6,720 bases of DNA from an uncultured Desulfurobacterium sp. (GTDB lineage Bacteria > Aquificota > Aquificia > Desulfurobacteriales > Desulfurobacteriaceae), in contig CAJXJV010000076.1 of assembly GCA_913055135.1 (NCBI GenBank), positions 1 to 6,720 on the forward strand, in the 5' to 3' direction. The notes beneath the pieces are model-generated. The model was not told the origin of the DNA. It did not search any database and was given only the letters and a program-made list of their open reading frames with translations. The translations under genes were made by a program, and so were the position numbers. Below are positions 6,272-6,720 of the stretch, one piece after another. Position 1 is the stretch's first letter. The number at the start of each line of letters is the position of its first letter.

Positions 6272-6720
6272 TTAACCTGCGTGCTCTTCTTCGTGCTCTT
6301 CAATCGCTGTTGCAATGTAGACAACAGTCAGAATGCAGAAGATAAACGTTTGCAGGAAGCTGTTCGCGAACACGATAAACTCACCTGCAACCGGAACAAG
6401 GAATGGAACCAGCATCAGTGCAACTAAAACAACCATTTCATCACCAAACATGTTTCCGAAAAGACGGAAGGAGAGAGAAAGGATCCTTGAGAGGTGAGAA
6501 ACCACTTCAATAGGAAACATGATCGGTGCCATCCAGGGAACAGGACCGGCAAAATGCTTGATGTAGTTAACAAGACCGTGCTTTTTCACACCTTCGTAGT
6601 TGTAAACAAGGAAGGAAATTATTGCTAATGCGAGGGTTGTATTTAAGTTCGCAGTTGGCTGTGTGAATCCAGGGATAAGTCCCATAAGGTTTCCAAAGAG
6701 AATAAATACTGCAAGCCCAG
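6272..6720 (-). CDS. atpB: F1Fo ATP synthase subunit a, C-terminal part; 5' end beyond the window
   Basis: Membrane stator subunit that forms the proton half-channels against the c ring. About 148 codons are visible. The frame stays open to base 6720, and the residues before the Met at 6685 (GLAVFILFGNL) continue a family transmembrane helix. That Met is therefore internal and the true start lies to the right. Counting from it, key features are GLIPGFTQPTANLNTTLAL (2-20), the essential Arg74 in FRLFGNMFGDE (73-83; aligned with E. coli Arg210), Glu83 (E. coli Glu219) and Gln112 in FLQTFIF (E. coli Gln252). Several hydrophobic helices lead to an acidic, His-containing tail EEHEEEHAG. atpE follows 25 bases downstream in the same direction, the usual a-c order. 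The b, delta and F1 genes do not follow, since plus-strand genes occupy that side. Confidence 0.95.
   Translation of the reverse strand, partial: GLAVFILFGNLMGLIPGFTQPTANLNTTLALAIISFLVYNYEGVKKHGLVNYIKHFAGPVPWMAPIMFPIEVVSHLSRILSLSFRLFGNMFGDEMVVLVALMLVPFLVPVAGEFIVFANSFLQTFIFCILTVVYIATAIEEHEEEHAG

Noticed and set aside
6247..6324. A 26-codon N-terminal extension of atpE starting at 6324
   Set aside because: It overlaps the atpB coding end in another frame, is not hydrophobic or family-like, and would bury the AGGAGG site and the signal peptide start at 6246.
1..6720. CRISPR arrays, insertion sequences, tRNA genes, or a new multi-gene defence or metabolic system
   Set aside because: No regularly spaced repeats, transposase-like proteins, terminal inverted repeats or tRNA-like cloverleaf sequences were seen. 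All coding regions except one small protein belong to well-known housekeeping families.

Overview
The window looks like an ordinary chromosomal segment of a thermophilic, deep-branching bacterium. The best guess is Aquificota, possibly near Desulfurobacteriaceae. This is inferred from Lys/Glu-rich proteins with AGA/AGG arginine codons, a stand-alone MnmC2-type tRNA methyltransferase (the form characterised in Aquifex aeolicus), an ATP synthase c subunit with a cleavable-looking signal peptide (also known from A. aeolicus), and an atpB-atpE pair detached from the other atp genes. The lineage is not proven by the sequence.

Left region, plus strand (1-4451): a tight cluster of three genes. An RlmI-type rRNA methyltransferase enters from beyond the left edge and ends at 1139. 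galU (UTP-glucose-1-phosphate uridylyltransferase) starts on the next base. lon (ATP-dependent LonA protease) starts inside the last codons of galU, with an 8-base overlap. An intrinsic terminator hairpin with six T's follows the lon stop codon. The spacing indicates one transcript joining rRNA modification, sugar-nucleotide supply and protein quality control.

Middle region, plus strand (4458-5876): a second pair of genes. The first is a TTG-started, MnmC2-only tRNA methyltransferase whose ribosome binding site lies just past the lon terminator. After 43 bases comes a 169-residue protein with two Cys-Pro-x-Cys knuckles, resembling the uncharacterised BCAM0308 / NMD3-like zinc-binding family. 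This small protein is the least understood gene here.

Right region, minus strand (5905-6720): atpB (subunit a, 5' end beyond the right edge) followed by atpE (subunit c). Together they form the proton channel and rotor of the F1Fo ATP synthase. atpE converges on the plus-strand pair. The 28-base gap between the two stop codons holds a perfect 18-base palindrome that probably acts as a shared terminator.

No stretch over 300 bases lacks a gene. I found no RNA genes, mobile elements, CRISPR arrays or convincing promoters, and no evidence of a new multi-gene system. The points most worth a second look are the two-knuckle protein beside a tRNA modification gene, and the terminator abutting the methyltransferase's translation start.
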